NCBI GenBank assembly: GCA_965153455.1
Contig: OZ234497.1
Coordinates: 14,556,302-14,620,301, forward strand
Length of the DNA: 64,000 nucleotides
Source: Sphagnum compactum
Lineage: Eukaryota > Bryophyta > Sphagnopsida > Sphagnales
Direction: 5' to 3'
A model generated the notes under the pieces. That model had not been told where the DNA came from. It did not search any database and was given only the letters and a program-made list of their open reading frames with translations. Below are positions 13,240 to 26,149 of this stretch, one piece after another (the stretch's first letter is position 1; each line of letters starts with the position of its first letter). The position numbers were made by a program, and so were the translations under genes.

Positions 13240-14560
13240 ACATTCAGAGAATCCACCACAACACTTAGTTCCAAGCGACCTAAAACTTCATTAGTTGCAT
13301 GCTCAAATGGCTCGAAGTCTTCCACAACAATTTGCTTCTACATTCCATAGTTGGGTGACAATGGTGAAATTGATAACTTTGATGTTAGTGTAAGTCTATT
13401 GGTGCGTGTAGGTTCATCATGTAAACTATTTCCCTAATCACTTTTATCATCCAAGGCATTATTTTTTACTTGTCTAAGTGTTAGTCTATTGGTGCTTGTA
13501 GGTTCATCATCTGAACTATTTCCTTTGTCACTTTCATCATCCAAGGCATTATGTTTGACTTGTTTAAATAGCACTTGCCAAGGTGAAAAATAACCTTGAA
13601 GCAAAGTCGACTTCTTCATTTTGCAATGAATAATCAAACTTCACCTTTAATTCAAGTATCGTTTTGATACCAAACTTAAATAGTTTGGCTTGGTTTTTTT
13701 CAAACATATGGATCCCTTGCCTTTCAAATATGGGATTCATTTTGCTCCTACTAGACCTATTAAAGATTTTTTAAAAATCCTCCACTTCAAAATCTATGGT
13801 AGCATAAAAAATAGAATGTAAATAAGGTGAGTTTTTCGTGGGGTCCATTTGTTTACAAAAGACACCTTTTATGAAAAATTTGTTGAAAGAAGTTATAAGT
13901 TTAGCACCATCTCTTTGGTTTGTGATGTATGACTAGCCTTGAATTTGTTCATTACAAATGGGGTAGTGTTTCCATGGCTTGTCGATCATGGATGGAATCA
14001 TGGCAAAAGGAAGAATGAATATAGTCGTGAAAATAGTTCAAGTTTGAAGCATGTTAGAATTATAATTTTTTTACATGCAAGATATACCATATAACTTGGG
14101 AAGTCAAAAGTTTGTGGAATTCATAATCATATGCATATTTAACAAATTATTACATGTATTGTGATTATTGCAATATATGATAAATACAACATACATCATA
14201 GATTATCCAAATCAATCATTTTGGCCTCGAGGATTGTTATTTTGAAGCTATTTTAGTGGACAATGACCAACTTTTTCCCATTGCAATTTTGAGCTCCATT
14301 TTCACCCTTGTATTGAAAGGTGCTTTTGGACACACAAAAGTGAATGGCAAACATGGTGCTTTCCATTGCATAGATGGCCAATTGACACCATGTTTCCGAC
14401 TTTCGCATTGTTTAGTTCATAATTTGTAGCTTTCGTGTTTGTTAAGTTAGTGTTATACTTGTGGTAATGTACTACACACTTAACATAGTCAAACCACTCT
14501 CTTTTAACCATGTAATAACTACACATGCCATTGTAAGATTTAGTTATTACTTGATTACTT
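13240..14560 (-). pseudogene. Decayed transposon-type reading frame
   Basis: Read on the minus strand, coding-like text continues across frameshifts and stops. It starts near 14520 (YDYVKCVVHYHKYN-like and AKVGNMVSIGHLCNGKHHVC), passes about 14000-13640 (LITSFNKFFIKGVFC, FKFGIKTILELKVKFDYSLQ) and ends near 13240 (QIVVEDFEPFEHATNEVLGR). Cysteines and histidines are conspicuous in the first part. Within it, 13391-13570 is an approximate 90-bp tandem duplication, which repeats a 30-residue acidic segment (QVKxNALDDxSD..SDDEPT.TNRLTL) in frame. It reads like the N-terminal part of a large plant transposon protein, possibly the family at 62.4-64 kb. That link is from memory and unverified. Confidence 0.5.
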
Positions 14561-17179
14561 TCATCTTCCTCATACTCCTTTGATACAACATCAAAATGGA
14601 CTTTGTAATCCCCACACTAAGTAATGCATCATATCACCAACCATTTTTTGATGCCTTTGGTCAAAACATTTCATATATTTCTAATACAAAAACATCAATT
14701 TCTATGAATGAAAGAACATCACGATCTCTTGTGGCCAAACTTCTACATGTAACATATTGGACATCACATTCTCCCATCACTCTCATTTGACTAGGTGTTT
14801 GTCAAAGAAAATATGCACAAGTTCAAGCTTCACTATCATACATTTCAGAACATCAAACCAATACATTTTTTAAAGTTTAAGATTCCTATGGATTTTTTTA
14901 GAATGGCATTATGAAAACAATGTGGACTTCACATTCATCATCATCAATCTTTCTTTGATTGGATGTAAACCAAACCAATTATGGTCTATTGGATGATGCA
15001 TGAACAATAAACAACAAGGTTGCTGGAAATTTTTGGTTTTACTTTCAAGTATTCCCATTCAAGTTTTTGAAATAAATTAGGATTTTACAAATTGATTGTC
15101 ATTTTATTTTATTCAACAAGTCTTGAACTTTTGTTTCTGACAAGTACACCTCATCAAAATTTTGGCTTGGTTCAAAAACAAAAGTCTATTGCAATGATGT
15201 GCATTAAGGGATACTTGACCATGTGTACCACTATATTATAAGTTTATGCATTGATTTGTTCATTTTTTAACAAAGAGCTTTGTGTTATGGTCACCATTGG
15301 GCACATATCTAACAACCATACATAAACTATGAATTATTGTTTGGGGAGGTGGAAAAACTTATAATTATGTCAATGTTTCATGTAATACATCCACCCTTAG
15401 GCATGTCCTAAATCCTCACTAATGTGTTGTGCATTAGTTATAATTGTTGAATCTCCTCCTTTTGATCAAGAAGGAACCACATTACATTATTCTTTTAGTT
15501 TTCATAAATTTGGATTTACACATTTGGTTGAGTAGTGTTAATAACACATCCTTTGATGACACTAATGGCATAGTTAGTGTCTCCTTTAATTTTGGTTTCT
15601 TTTCAAATATTGTGCAAGTTTAAACTTTAGTATGCCTTTAAGCTTTTTTGGCCTTTAATGATTTTATTTCATTGACAAACTTTTTTTTATCAAGCCTTAT
15701 GTAATTATTACTGAAAATACAAAGCTTAAAAAATATTTAATTACTACCAAGTGGCTTAAATCTTTATATTTAGTGTTAAATATGCACTCAAGGTTGGATC
15801 AATGGGGTATGGGTTGCAAATGGGGAGGTGGGCAAACCATAGGACGGCAAGTAGTTTGCAAGGATTAACAAAAATGCCATTAGTGTATATGAGATGGCAA
15901 CAATAGGTCTTTTGGACAATTTAAGTTGCTAAAGGTTGATAACGTGCTTGATTTCAACTAGTCCCCAATCAATTCTCTTTTTACTTGAGGAAGGCGATAG
16001 CAATCAACTTGTTAGTGTAAGTTTTTACAAATTACAACTAGTTCAATGTCGATGGTTTTCAAAATCTCTACATTTAAAGATGGGCCTCTTGGTTGATTGG
16101 TTCACCACTAAGGTTTATATTCTTCAAAAATTCAGATGTTGATGTTATGGAAGAAGAAAAATTGACATGTGATTTAGGAAATCAAGTATTTGTAACAGAC
16201 AATATTAGCTAATGTACCTAGTGCATACACTTCAATTTCATTCCTTCTTGATGTTCCATAGTTCAACATTGACACATAAAAAAGAAATGAAATCAAAGCA
16301 TATGTAATAGGTCTATCATATCAACTTCTATTATACCAATTTCATCAACTTTTCCATTCAAAACAAGGTGGGTTTGCTAGCACCCACTTTTTTTTTCCTT
16401 ATACCCATTTGTTTATCTTTCACTCGAGTTGGATTTCATTGCATTTTGTAATTGTTATTGAATTTTTGTCATGAAACTTGTTATTTATTTAAGACTCATT
16501 TTTCTTATAATTCATTGTTGTTATTTTTGTATGATTCCAACCCTTCATGTAGATGATTGGACATGGAGTCATTCGTTGATGAATTTCTTACTTGAAATAT
16601 ACTTGACATGCATTTATATTCAAAAGGTGGGGTTTTTCACCTTAGGATTGAAACTAGATCATTATGTACCTTATTTACTATTGATATTGCTATTGGAAAC
16701 AAGTTAAAACTTTGCATTCACATTTGTCAAAAATGTTTGTTGGTACAATTGTAGATTGTCAAATTATTCATTTGAACAATTGTAGTATGTCTAATTGCTT
16801 TAACCATCGCACTTTCCTCGCAACCTTGTATGCACCTTTAACAAATGCATGTTGCCACATATCTCAAACTTTAAACTAAAACTATTGCCATCATAATACA
16901 GCCAAAATAGCCACGTGCACAATATTTCCACATGGTATTTTGTCACTTCAATCCACCTAGCTTAGAAGTTAAGGGTCAATTGTGCAACATTAAAAACCCA
17001 AAAAAAACTTGGGTTAAACTCATCATCTTTAGACTTGCACTAATTTTCATTGTTATTACACACCCATTTTCTCAATATAACTCAAAGCATTGTACCATAG
17101 TATAGGATAGAATTGTCCATCACTAATCACTACCTTATGACTGAACATTTCTTTAGATCTTTGTCATATGTGCTTCATT
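14561..17179. other. Intergenic DNA, no supportable gene
   Basis: The sequence is AT-rich with short frames on both strands (for example 14596-14790, 15936-16142 and 16471-16707), none with a motif I recognise. It may contain further transposon decay, since phrases resembling the 13.2-14.6 kb tract fade out rather than stop sharply. No element ends were identified. Confidence 0.4.
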
Positions 17180-17590
17180 TTGAATGATTTAAAATGTTAT
17201 GAGAGTGCTACCTCAAGCTCTAACAATCATCTTTGAAGTGCAAAGGAAAAGGAATAATGAAAAAATAGCAAGAAAAAAAAAAAACTTTTCAACTTACAAA
17301 ATGCAATCTTTTCATTTTTTCTTCACTTTGGACCCCTCCTACTTTCAAAGCTTTTAACTTTCTCATTTCTTAAACAATTTAAAGTGCTATAGGAGCACCA
17401 CCTTCAATTCTACAAATGATCTTTGAACGGTAATACCAACAAAGCAACATACAAATTTTTTTTGAGTTGTTTGGGAACTAGTTTTGTAATGTTCTATGGT
17501 TTTTTTTTGCAATTCTTGACCCCATCTACTTTGGGGTGTGTGTGGGGGGGGGGGGGGGAGGGGGGGGGCTAACTTTCTCATTTCTAATCC
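17180..17590. repeat. Two-copy tandem duplication (about 190 bp) with G-rich tract
   Basis: Copy one begins near 17188 and copy two near 17380. Both share, in order, a TTTAAA-GTGCTA segment, an ATGATCTTTGAA-type phrase and CTACTTT followed by AACTTTCTCATTTCT. In the second copy a G-rich insertion (about 17533-17570, essentially TG repeats followed by long G runs) interrupts the unit between CTACTTT and AACTTTC. There is no coding signal. Confidence 0.5.
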
Positions 17591-18789
17591 ATTTTTGAAA
17601 ATTTTTAATGAGTTAGATACATAAAGAGGAGGTGTTCAAGTTTTGTTTGTACACCATAAACAACATAACCCTCCCCTTGGATCCAGCATGCCCTGAACAC
17701 TTAAGTGTTCCCTCACCAGCTATCCTACCCTAGTGCACCTTGGCAGCCTCAACAATATTTATATTATTTGTAGAAATGTTAAAACTTTCCAAAAAAACTT
17801 AATTTTGTAACAAACAGAAATTTGCAAAAGAATAAGGGGAATCTTTTGGAAATTTCAAGAATAAATTTTCTACAAGGAATGTTCAAAATGATTAAATTAT
17901 TTCACAAACATGCATTGAAACTTGAAATCACGCCTGTACCGCAGTATCTCCTTTGAATTGGGTTTCTCCCCCATTTCTCCCTCACTCCATCCTTTTAGTA
18001 AAAAACCAAACAGATACACCATGAAACATTCAATGGATTATTTGAAAACACCCAAGAAACCGCATTACATTTGACACACATTGCCAGATTAATGTCTTTC
18101 TACAACTTCACATAGCTATACACAAGGTTAGAGATCACATAAGTAGTGTGCTTTTCTTAAAGTTACACCAATCATGCACACACCATTTGCAACAACCTTG
18201 GCTGAAAAATCACAATGCAATTTGGGGGCTCCCCAAGGGGCCTTCCCCTCGCACAATTTCCTACTCTGAGATGGTCCTAGAGATTTCATGTAATTTCCAT
18301 GGAGCAAGGACATTTTGTTGGGATGCAACCTCAAAACATTTTTCATTATACAGAATATGAACATGATGTTGATTTTTTTGGTCAAAACTTAGAACTTAAA
18401 TGCAAAAACAATCACTTAAAACAAATGTGCATGGGACCAATTCATTGATATTTAAGGAAAAAATCCCAACATTAAATCATTAAAAACAACTAACGTAACT
18501 AAGCATTAATACATCCATTCACTAAATTTGACATTGATTAGAATATTTCCTATTCATGGCAATACTACTAAGTCAAAAAAACTAAAATTAAATATTCATC
18601 AATATGCATATCTATGACTTTAGTTTGTCAACATTGAAATAGTTAATTTTGTCCAACATAATATCATTTTCATCAATGATATCCACTTCATCCTCAAAGA
18701 AATCATTAATGGATTGTTGTCACAGATGTTAATTTTAAACATGATCATGTAATGAATGGAGTTCATCCACATGGATTTCCATCCACGAT

Positions 18790-19025
18790 TTCATAGTCCA
18801 TTCATAATTCGCCCATAGTTAATTCCCAGTTCACTTATAATTGAATCCTAATGCATTTTATTTAACTATTAGTTCATTCCTAGGTTCACTTTTAATTAAT
18901 TCTTAGATCATTCCAATTTTCATTTTTAATAGATTCATAATTAATTTTTAATTCACTATTAGTTAAATCCTAGTTCACTTTTAGTTAAATTCTAACTAAC
19001 TCATAATTCAATTATAATTAGGAAA
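18790..19025. repeat. Degenerate short-period repeat of TTAATTCATAGTTCA-type words
   Basis: Variants of AGTTCACTTTTAATTAA and CTATTAGTTCATTCC recur about every 20-35 bases. The period is irregular and the copies are diverged. No gene is present. The flanks (17591-18789 and 19026-19930) are AT-rich and hold nothing else I can support. Confidence 0.45.
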
Positions 19026-19930
19026 TTTTTAAAGAAGTTTCACAGGTCGATAAGCACATGCAAATTTCCATGGAAGCTTTTTTAAACTAGGTCCTCAAAG
19101 GGGTATAAATAAAGGTAAAAGCCCCCATTACCTTTAGTCTATTCAACACCAATCCAAGATATGATCTTACATCATAACCTTATTTTATTATTTTCATGTT
19201 TACGTTTCTTATTTTATCGTAATGAAAAAAAAATGTACTTTGGTCTTGCACAATTCGTGTTCTTGACTTTAACATTTGTGTTTTTATAGACCTTGGTTAT
19301 TTTGTTTTGTGTTTTGCATTTAAACTTATCCCTTTCGTTTTATCATCCATTTTTGTAATTTTTGTGCTTGCAACAATTGCACTTTTCATGCACAATCTAC
19401 CCTTGCATCAATTGGCCAATTCTTCATAATCATGACAAGCTTGTTTAGATTTTCAATTGGAATCTTACAATTTCATAGGCATGTGAACACTCCAATTATA
19501 TTTTGAATTCATTTAATTTCAATTGGGACCTAAGAATCTTGAAAATTTGTTGCACCATGAAAGAGAGGTTGGGAAATCATACTTCATGGGATTTCCACCA
19601 TGTCAATGGTTCACATGTCAATGGCGAGATAAAAATAGTTCATTTTTTAACAACCCATGCAATGTAGTTTCATTTGAGATAATTGCCCCAAAAATGGATT
19701 CATCATCACAATCATTAGTGGTTCAATAGGGCCAATAACATTAGGGTTTTGAAATTGAAAAACAACCACCAATAGTTGCATCAAAGTCATGTTGTCATAT
19801 TCCACATTAAAAGCAATTATGTCCTTTGCAACCAAGAAATCAATGATTAGATGTTCTAAATGACTACATAATTAATTGTAGTCATAAGATATTACCTCAA
19901 ATCCTACACCTTGAAAAACCCAAAAGGTGT

Positions 19931-21056
19931 TGGAAACATAGAAATCTTCAAGCTTGGAACTGCACAGTGGCAGAACGGATGACAGGACTAACCCAACAAC
20001 CAAAACAAATGGCAATCTTGACCTACCTCAAGAGGTGAACTCTGAGTTGTCTTCTTTGTTCTACTGCTGAAAGCACTGGCTGAAATTTTGAAACCCTTGG
20101 TCAATTTCCAGGGAATCCACTTGCACTAATTTCACCAGGTAATTTCAAGGTCACATGAGCTAAACGTGTCTATGCCAATATGCATAGGTCCCTTGAAAGT
20201 TCAGGAGGGTAACGTTCTGTAGTAGCACAGAAAGATAGATGCAGTTTTCCTTCCAGGATCCCAAATTTTCTTCCAGGTAGAATACAGACTAAAACTGTCA
20301 GGATCAGCATTCCCTGCCCTCCAAGAGATTTCAACAAAATTCTTGCAGTGGCAGAAACTGCACTGGAACAAGCAGTTCTACTCTAGTGAAACAAAAACAA
20401 TGTGCACTGTACCATCCACAATTAAAAAAGGAAGAGAGGGAAAACTGGTCCAGAATCAGACTGACTTGAGCACATGGAATCTAGAGAGAATAATTCACCT
20501 TTGTCAGGAATTTGCCCCATCATAACTAAGGCAATGTGTCATTCACAACAACACCATTCTGCTAATGATGCCGATCCATGGATTTCTCCTTCACTGGGGA
20601 AGCTCCACATTGGAAAAAAGATAATGGGAAATAACCAAGGTTGCTGGAGATGAAGACCTGTGATGCCTGTCAAAATGTTGGCAATTATTGTTTGTAGATT
20701 CATGGTACAACAAAAGTTAGTATTGCTCCCAGTGGGACTAGATTCTAATGTGTGAAAGAGACCCGACCTTCAACTTTCCAACAGCAAAGCAAGCAATGCA
20801 TGTACACAGAGGCTGTCCAGTGTACTAAAAATTGACATGACTCACAACAACATTGCACAGAAGAATGAGGTACTTCTCTTGACTGTGCCAGCTTTGAATC
20901 GATATATGCCTCAGTCTATACAAATTCAACACCGGACCACATTTAAAGAAGGATATCTTTCTGCTGACTAAGACAATACACGCTTTTCATCCTTCTAGGG
21001 CTAATCTCATTGCAAACACCATGTCTCCAGAATGTTGCTGCTCATATGATACACAC
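19931..21056 (-). other. LHP1 3' flank, probably including the 3' untranslated region
   Basis: Composition is more balanced and less repetitive than the surrounding intergenic DNA, and like that of the LHP1 introns and exons beside it. Frames here (for example 20343-20525) carry no recognisable protein. The simplest reading is transcribed 3' flank of LHP1. The poly(A) site was not identified. Confidence 0.35.
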
Positions 21057-24000
21057 CTAAGTTGCTGTGTTGTACCGCAGGTGTTGTTCGTAAAAATCAA
21101 TGAGCTGCAACACTCTCACAATTCAATTATTGTGAGTTAACATATGCTTGCATGCCATTCAGCCAATTACTGCAGTTATCTATTGGAAACCAAATCAAAG
21201 AAGACTCCACTCGTCATGTAGATGTGGCATGGGCATTCTATCTGGAGGTGTAGAGGAAAGCCCACCCTAAAGAAAAGAGAAAACCCAGAAGGATTCATGG
21301 GTGATTTCAACAACAGTGTTGGTCATATGAATGTTTAGGGACCTTCAACAGCAACTTGCATGGCATTGATGACAGACAAGAACATTCCCACTGACTTCAT
21401 CACTTCTTGCCAATGGGTGCAGGTTAATGTCAAACATTTGCCAATTACTAAGTTGCTGTCACAAAACAGGCAATAATGGGAAAACTCAGCCATGCTGCTG
21501 GCTAGCTCAAGAAAAAACACTAACATAAAAAGGCCAGAAAGGAAAAAAACCCAACAAAACACAAAAACAGGAAAGAAAACAGAGAGAAGAAAGTTGAGAT
21601 GAACTTTAGAGGGAAAAGAACAGAGAACAAATGGACTCCACCTACACAACGATATCCCACTAACTACCAATGCATCAATTTGAGCAGTGAATGACAACTT
21701 CATTCCTGGATGTGCAACACGTTGTGCTAATCACATCTTGTAGCTCTTCCACTAGACACAGGCAATCAGCACTATGTAAATGCAATCAAATCAGACTAAT
21801 AAATGGATGCAGGTCACTCTGTTAAAGAAGAACAGTGTCACCAACCTACTTGGCAAGCTTTATCATCAGCACCATGACATTTACCAGAAGAAAGCACATG
21901 GTAGTACCAGAATTGGGTAGTTCTCACGCATAAACTTGTTATCAACTGCAACTTCCTCCCCATCCGATCTGTCAGACAGACATGAAAACCCCACAGCCTA
22001 AGCTACACAACTGAAACAATAACATGGAGACGTCAGATGCTGATAGGAAACATTAGCTCTGCACTGTCACATCAACTTGCACACAAAAACAGATCAAATG
22101 TGCCTAAGAAGGCAAGGCAAATAACCTAGAAGCCTTGAAAAGAACCACAACATCTTGCTTATCATCAGCGATACCGTTGCTGTAGCTGATGGCCTTCAGT
22201 ATCTGGGTAATGAGTGGCGGACTGGCTACCCCAAAGTTTCCATCCCATGGTGGTGGAAATTTTCCAACCAGTTCAGAACCTGGAGGATTGGATGGGAACT
22301 CTCTGCTGTTAAGGGTTTTATTCCTGAAATCAGTGCTTCCCAACTCATGTCCTGAAGTTCCCTTTACAGTTTGGGTTGCAACTTCCTTCTCCACTGTTTG
22401 CCCACCCTCCTTGCAGTCATCCAGAGCCATTTGCACACTTTCAATCTCCTGAGGTTGTATGGCTTGTCCTGCAGCAGCAGTCTTCCTTTTTTTTGAACCT
22501 GCAGCCAGTCCCCCTGACCTTGAGCTACTTTGAATTGTCCCATTCCCCATAACTGCAATTCTCGTGTCCAATTCATCATCAGAGTACCATGTTCCCACCA
22601 CCCCTCCTGCTTCTCCTCGCGGCTCAGTTTCATACATCATATGAAGACTACTGGGGAGTGTTGTCCCATTAGTGGCTATGGCATGAGTATTTGTCTGTTC
22701 TCTTCTGTTACTAGCTTCAGATGAGGGCACCAAGGGCCTTTCACTCTTCTCTGTGTAAGGCCTGGGCATGGCTTCATCAGCCAGGGCATTGGCCTCATTC
22801 ACCGCTTGACTGTTTAATTTTTTCAGACCTATACCATGGGCTGCACCAATGAGGGCACTAGCCACTGATGCTGTTTCTTCATGGGTGGCTTTCTTGCCAT
22901 GAGATTCCACTCGTTTCTCCCCATCTGAACAACCATTTCCAGCAACTTTACTTGTGCCTGGAGCAGCAGGATCACTGGAAGAGGAAGGCAGTGAGTTTGT
23001 GGGTGTGTCTTCTGGTAAGTCTAACAATGTTTTTGCTGCATCAGCTAAAGTGGGGTTTGTCACTCTCCCTGCTGAGGTGCCATTCCAACGTGATTTGCTC
23101 TCCTTCTCTCGAGGCACAGCATAAGAATCTGTTGATGACTTTAAAGTTTCATCCCCTCCACTTACACTGGGCACAATGTCATTAGCAGTAGATGCTGAAC
23201 TGTGTTTCCTCCTAACCTCAAGAGTGTACTGCCCAAATTTGCGCTTTCCCCGTCGTGCTCTTTGCCACAACATATATTCACATGATAAATAAAAAAGCCA
23301 GTCAAAATCAAGGCTGAAGAAGGATGTGTTGTCTGATTTCAAGCCTGCAAAACCCCCACACAAACAGGAACAGACTACAGAAACAGAGGGTGTGTTTACA
23401 ATTCTTCTTGTGTAGGAGAAAAATCGAGCAAGCACACCTGTTTTCAAACTTCTCAAGGATGTCACTACATCTTTGGATGTGTTCATAAGGCTCCCATGTG
23501 TTATCTTTCTCTTGCCACCCTCTCCTGTCCCAAAAGAGATATATGCGTATGCGATCATCAAATCTGTATAGTTGAGCATGCACATGCACTTTTTTTTGCC
23601 CTTTTTTTTTTTTGGGCCTGGCAAGTCCACCACCGGTTCTTCTTCAAAGTTGAAAAGCAAACAAAGCATCAAGATGATCAAAGAAAACAAGTACAAAGGT
23701 GATGATGATGATCTCAGGAACCTCACCATTTCACAAAGTACTCCTTCTTTCCCTGCAAAAAACAGAAACACCCATCCAAGTTCACATCAATCAATGCTGT
23801 CAATTTAGCAAAACCTCTGTTACCAGGGACATCAAGCAATCAGACAACAATTGTTGTCAGTTTTGCAAAACCTTTTGTCAGGACATCAAGCAATCAGACA
23901 ACAATGACTATACCTTGCGAGTTCTCTTCTTTCGGATCGCCTCAATTTCAAACATTCCCTCGTCAAGAACCCCCTCGCGCGCAGATAAACCATCCTCCTC

Positions 24001-24414
24001 GACACTATCTTCTTCTTCTTCATCGTCGTCGCCGTTCCTTTGGTTATCACTGTTGAACTCCTCATATCTGTCTTCAGCGTTCTCTCGCTTCTCTTGCTTC
24101 TTAGCATCCTCCTTCCCTACTTTCCCGTTGTGTTTCAGCCCAGGAGCAATGTTTGTCCCATCCTTGGTTCTACTACTCATCTGCTCATTGCCGATCATGT
24201 CAGGCTCCGGTACCTCCCATTCCTCCTCCTCCTCCTCCTTCTTGCCTATCGTTTTCGGGCGCTGCAAGTTTGGCGAGTACCTTATTATTTCTTGCATTGC
24301 CGACGAGAACAGTACTACTCCTCTTCCTCCTCCTGCTGCGACTATCATCAATGGCGTGCTATCATCGTCATACACCTGCACACTTTCCTGCGTACTCCAT
24401 CGCTGGTTTGCCAT
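21057..24414 (-). CDS. LHP1: LHP1/TFL2-type chromodomain protein, 6 exons
   Basis: Plant HP1-like nuclear protein whose chromodomain binds methylated histone H3 (H3K27me3 in Arabidopsis) and supports Polycomb silencing. Exons: 24414-23914, 23752-23727, 23524-23438, 23259-22126, 21968-21908, 21104-21057. GT-AG junctions and phases join into 1,857 nt, 618 residues. Residues 1-149 include acidic Glu/Asp runs. The chromodomain is about 150-205 (FEIEAI, FVKWRGW, NTWEPYEHI), with presumed aromatic-cage residues Phe155, Trp176 and Trp179. A low-complexity linker has basic patches RRGKRK (207-212) and KKRK (461-464), likely nuclear-localisation signals. The chromoshadow domain is about 552-613 (ITQILKAIS; SDGEEVAVDN; LIDFYEQHLRY). 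At 618 residues it is longer than Arabidopsis LHP1 (445), mainly through exon 4. Exon 2 is a 26-nt microexon; intron 5 is 803 nt. Met at 24412-24414 was chosen because the upstream in-frame extension looks non-coding. Confidence 0.95.
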
Positions 24415-24780
24415 GCCTTCCTCACAATTTCCCGTCTCCAAGACAAAAGAAGTAGTAAATGCTCTTGTCTCAACCAACAAACGAAGCAAGCAAAGCCAGA
24501 GTGCAGCAGCGCAACAGACGGTTGGTAACAACATCCTTTGTTCCCCACATCATAAATCAAAACTGAAGACATAAATTGCACAGACAAAACCACGTTCGAA
24601 AACTCAAGGAAGAAACCAAAACAAACAAACAAACAAAACCAAAAAAAACAGTTTTTGCGAGAGAGAGAAATCTCACACAAAGTCGAACAGCAGCGACGTG
24701 CGCGCCCACACACACACATCCTGGAAATGCGTTCTTCATGCACAAAGTGAACCAACCATGCATATGTATGATGCTCTTCA
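24415..24780 (-). promoter_or_regulatory. LHP1 5' untranslated and promoter region
   Basis: This stretch upstream of the LHP1 start codon is richer in GC than the DNA beyond 24800. It contains a pyrimidine-rich leader, on the gene strand, around 24640-24675 and a CA repeat at 24706-24718 beside GTGCGCGC. No E2F-type site like those of RPA1 was seen. The transcription start is unknown, and an ATG at 24532-24534 in the same frame cannot be excluded as the true start. Confidence 0.45.
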
Positions 24781-25430
24781 TATGTCCATGACTTGATGAT
24801 TCTAACCTTCACAAATTCTCTTCTTAAACATTTGCAATTTGTTGTTTACATAACTAACTACCACCTACTTTGTATATATGGTTGTATTTTTTACAATTTG
24901 CAGAAATTCAAATGGATGAATTTTTATCATTTACATTATTATATTGGAATGATGGTACCTTGATAGGATGATGTTATTGTCTTTATCAAACATCTCAATT
25001 GTATTAAATAATTGCATGTTTTCATTTTGTGTGGTAATCTTTAATTGATTTTTTCCATGTTGGTTCACCCACTTTAGATGTTGTATTTTCATTTTTAATA
25101 ATTTTTTTATGAAACTTATTATGTATGGACTAGTGTTGTGTGGGTATATCATTTCTCCGAATATACCCATTGGGTACATGCATATGTAGGGTATACTATT
25201 TATTTTATTCTATTTCTTTCCAACTCAATATACCCTAAAAAATTGCATATTCAAAGAAAGGTATATAAACTTGAAAAAAAAATACTCATTTCATAACCTT
25301 GGATATATCTCAAAAGTACCCATACTCGAAGTTGGGTATGTTCTAAAATTCGAGTAAATCTCGTTAGGATAGATTTAACCTAAACCCTGAAATCACCATT
25401 GTTGTTTCCAATGATTGTATTGTAATGTGT
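24781..25430. other. AT-rich intergenic DNA
   Basis: No gene is supportable. Around 25140-25340 variants of GGGTATA/TATACCC words recur (for example ATACCCATTGGGTA), and similar words return near 28865-29000, suggesting a small dispersed repeat. No ends or target duplications were recognised. Confidence 0.35.
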
Positions 25431-26075
25431 TCAATTTTTAATATTGTGCTCAAGTTTCCAATTTCATGTCTAGGTTTCCAATGTGCTCCAAATAGTTTGT
25501 GTTTAGGTTTATAGGGTTGTCCTCAAGTTTCAAGGTTTCCAATGTGTTTCAAGTTCATGCTAAACTTTTTAGGTTTTTAGTGTGTTTCAAATTCTTGTTC
25601 AAGTTTCCAAGTTTCTAATGTGCTTCAAGTTCGTGCTTAAGTTTCTAATGTGTGGGTGTAACGGTGTTTAAATTTCCAAGGTGTTCCAAGTTCGTGCTCA
25701 AGGTGCTCATGTTTCTAGGGTGTTCGGGTTTTTAATGTGCTCCAAGTAGTTTGTGTTCAAGTTTCCAATGTTTCTAGTCTTGTGTTCAACTTTCCAGTTT
25801 CAAGATTCTAGTGTGTGTGTCGTATTTCAACAACAATAGGTTAATGAACAGGTAAGTTTCCATTAGCTTGTGTTTAGGTTTCCAAGTTTGTGTTTTATGT
25901 GTGTGTGTGTGTGGGTGTGTGGCAGGTCAACGAACAAGTAACATTTCCATCAAAGTTCATGTTCCAACTTTGTGTTACACGAATTTTAAATCACAAGTTA
26001 ATAATAACAAATCATGGGTTTTCAATAACAGATTGAATTACTTCAAGTTCATGTTACACAAGTTTCCAACAACGT
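25431..26075. repeat. Degenerate tandem repeat of TTTCCAATGTGCTCCAAGTT-type words
   Basis: Phrases such as AAGTTTCCAATGTG, GTGCTCAAG and TTTCAAGTTCGTGC recur about every 25-45 bases from 25437 to about 25780, then more loosely to 26075, including a TG repeat at 25895-25920. The unit is strongly diverged. There is no coding signal. Confidence 0.5.
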
Positions 26076-26149
26076 AAGGTAGGTGTCTAATGTCTGATTT
26101 TGTGTGTGCATGTGGAAAAGTGTTTTTTAAAGAAAGAATGTAAAAAAAA

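Noticed and set aside
21335-21703. 122-codon minus-strand frame between LHP1 exons 5 and 6
   Set aside because: It lies in the 803-nt intron. The conserved C-terminal motif is found only by splicing over it.
22104-23771. 555-codon continuous minus-strand frame taken as one protein
   Set aside because: Only the part from 23259 down is exon 4 of LHP1. The first 170 or so codons read through introns 1-3 in the wrong frame, and the last codons run into intron 4.
23699-24574. 291-codon plus-strand Ser-rich frame
   Set aside because: It is the antisense of LHP1 exon 1. The Ser/Pro/Leu runs mirror the Glu/Asp-rich codons of the real protein.
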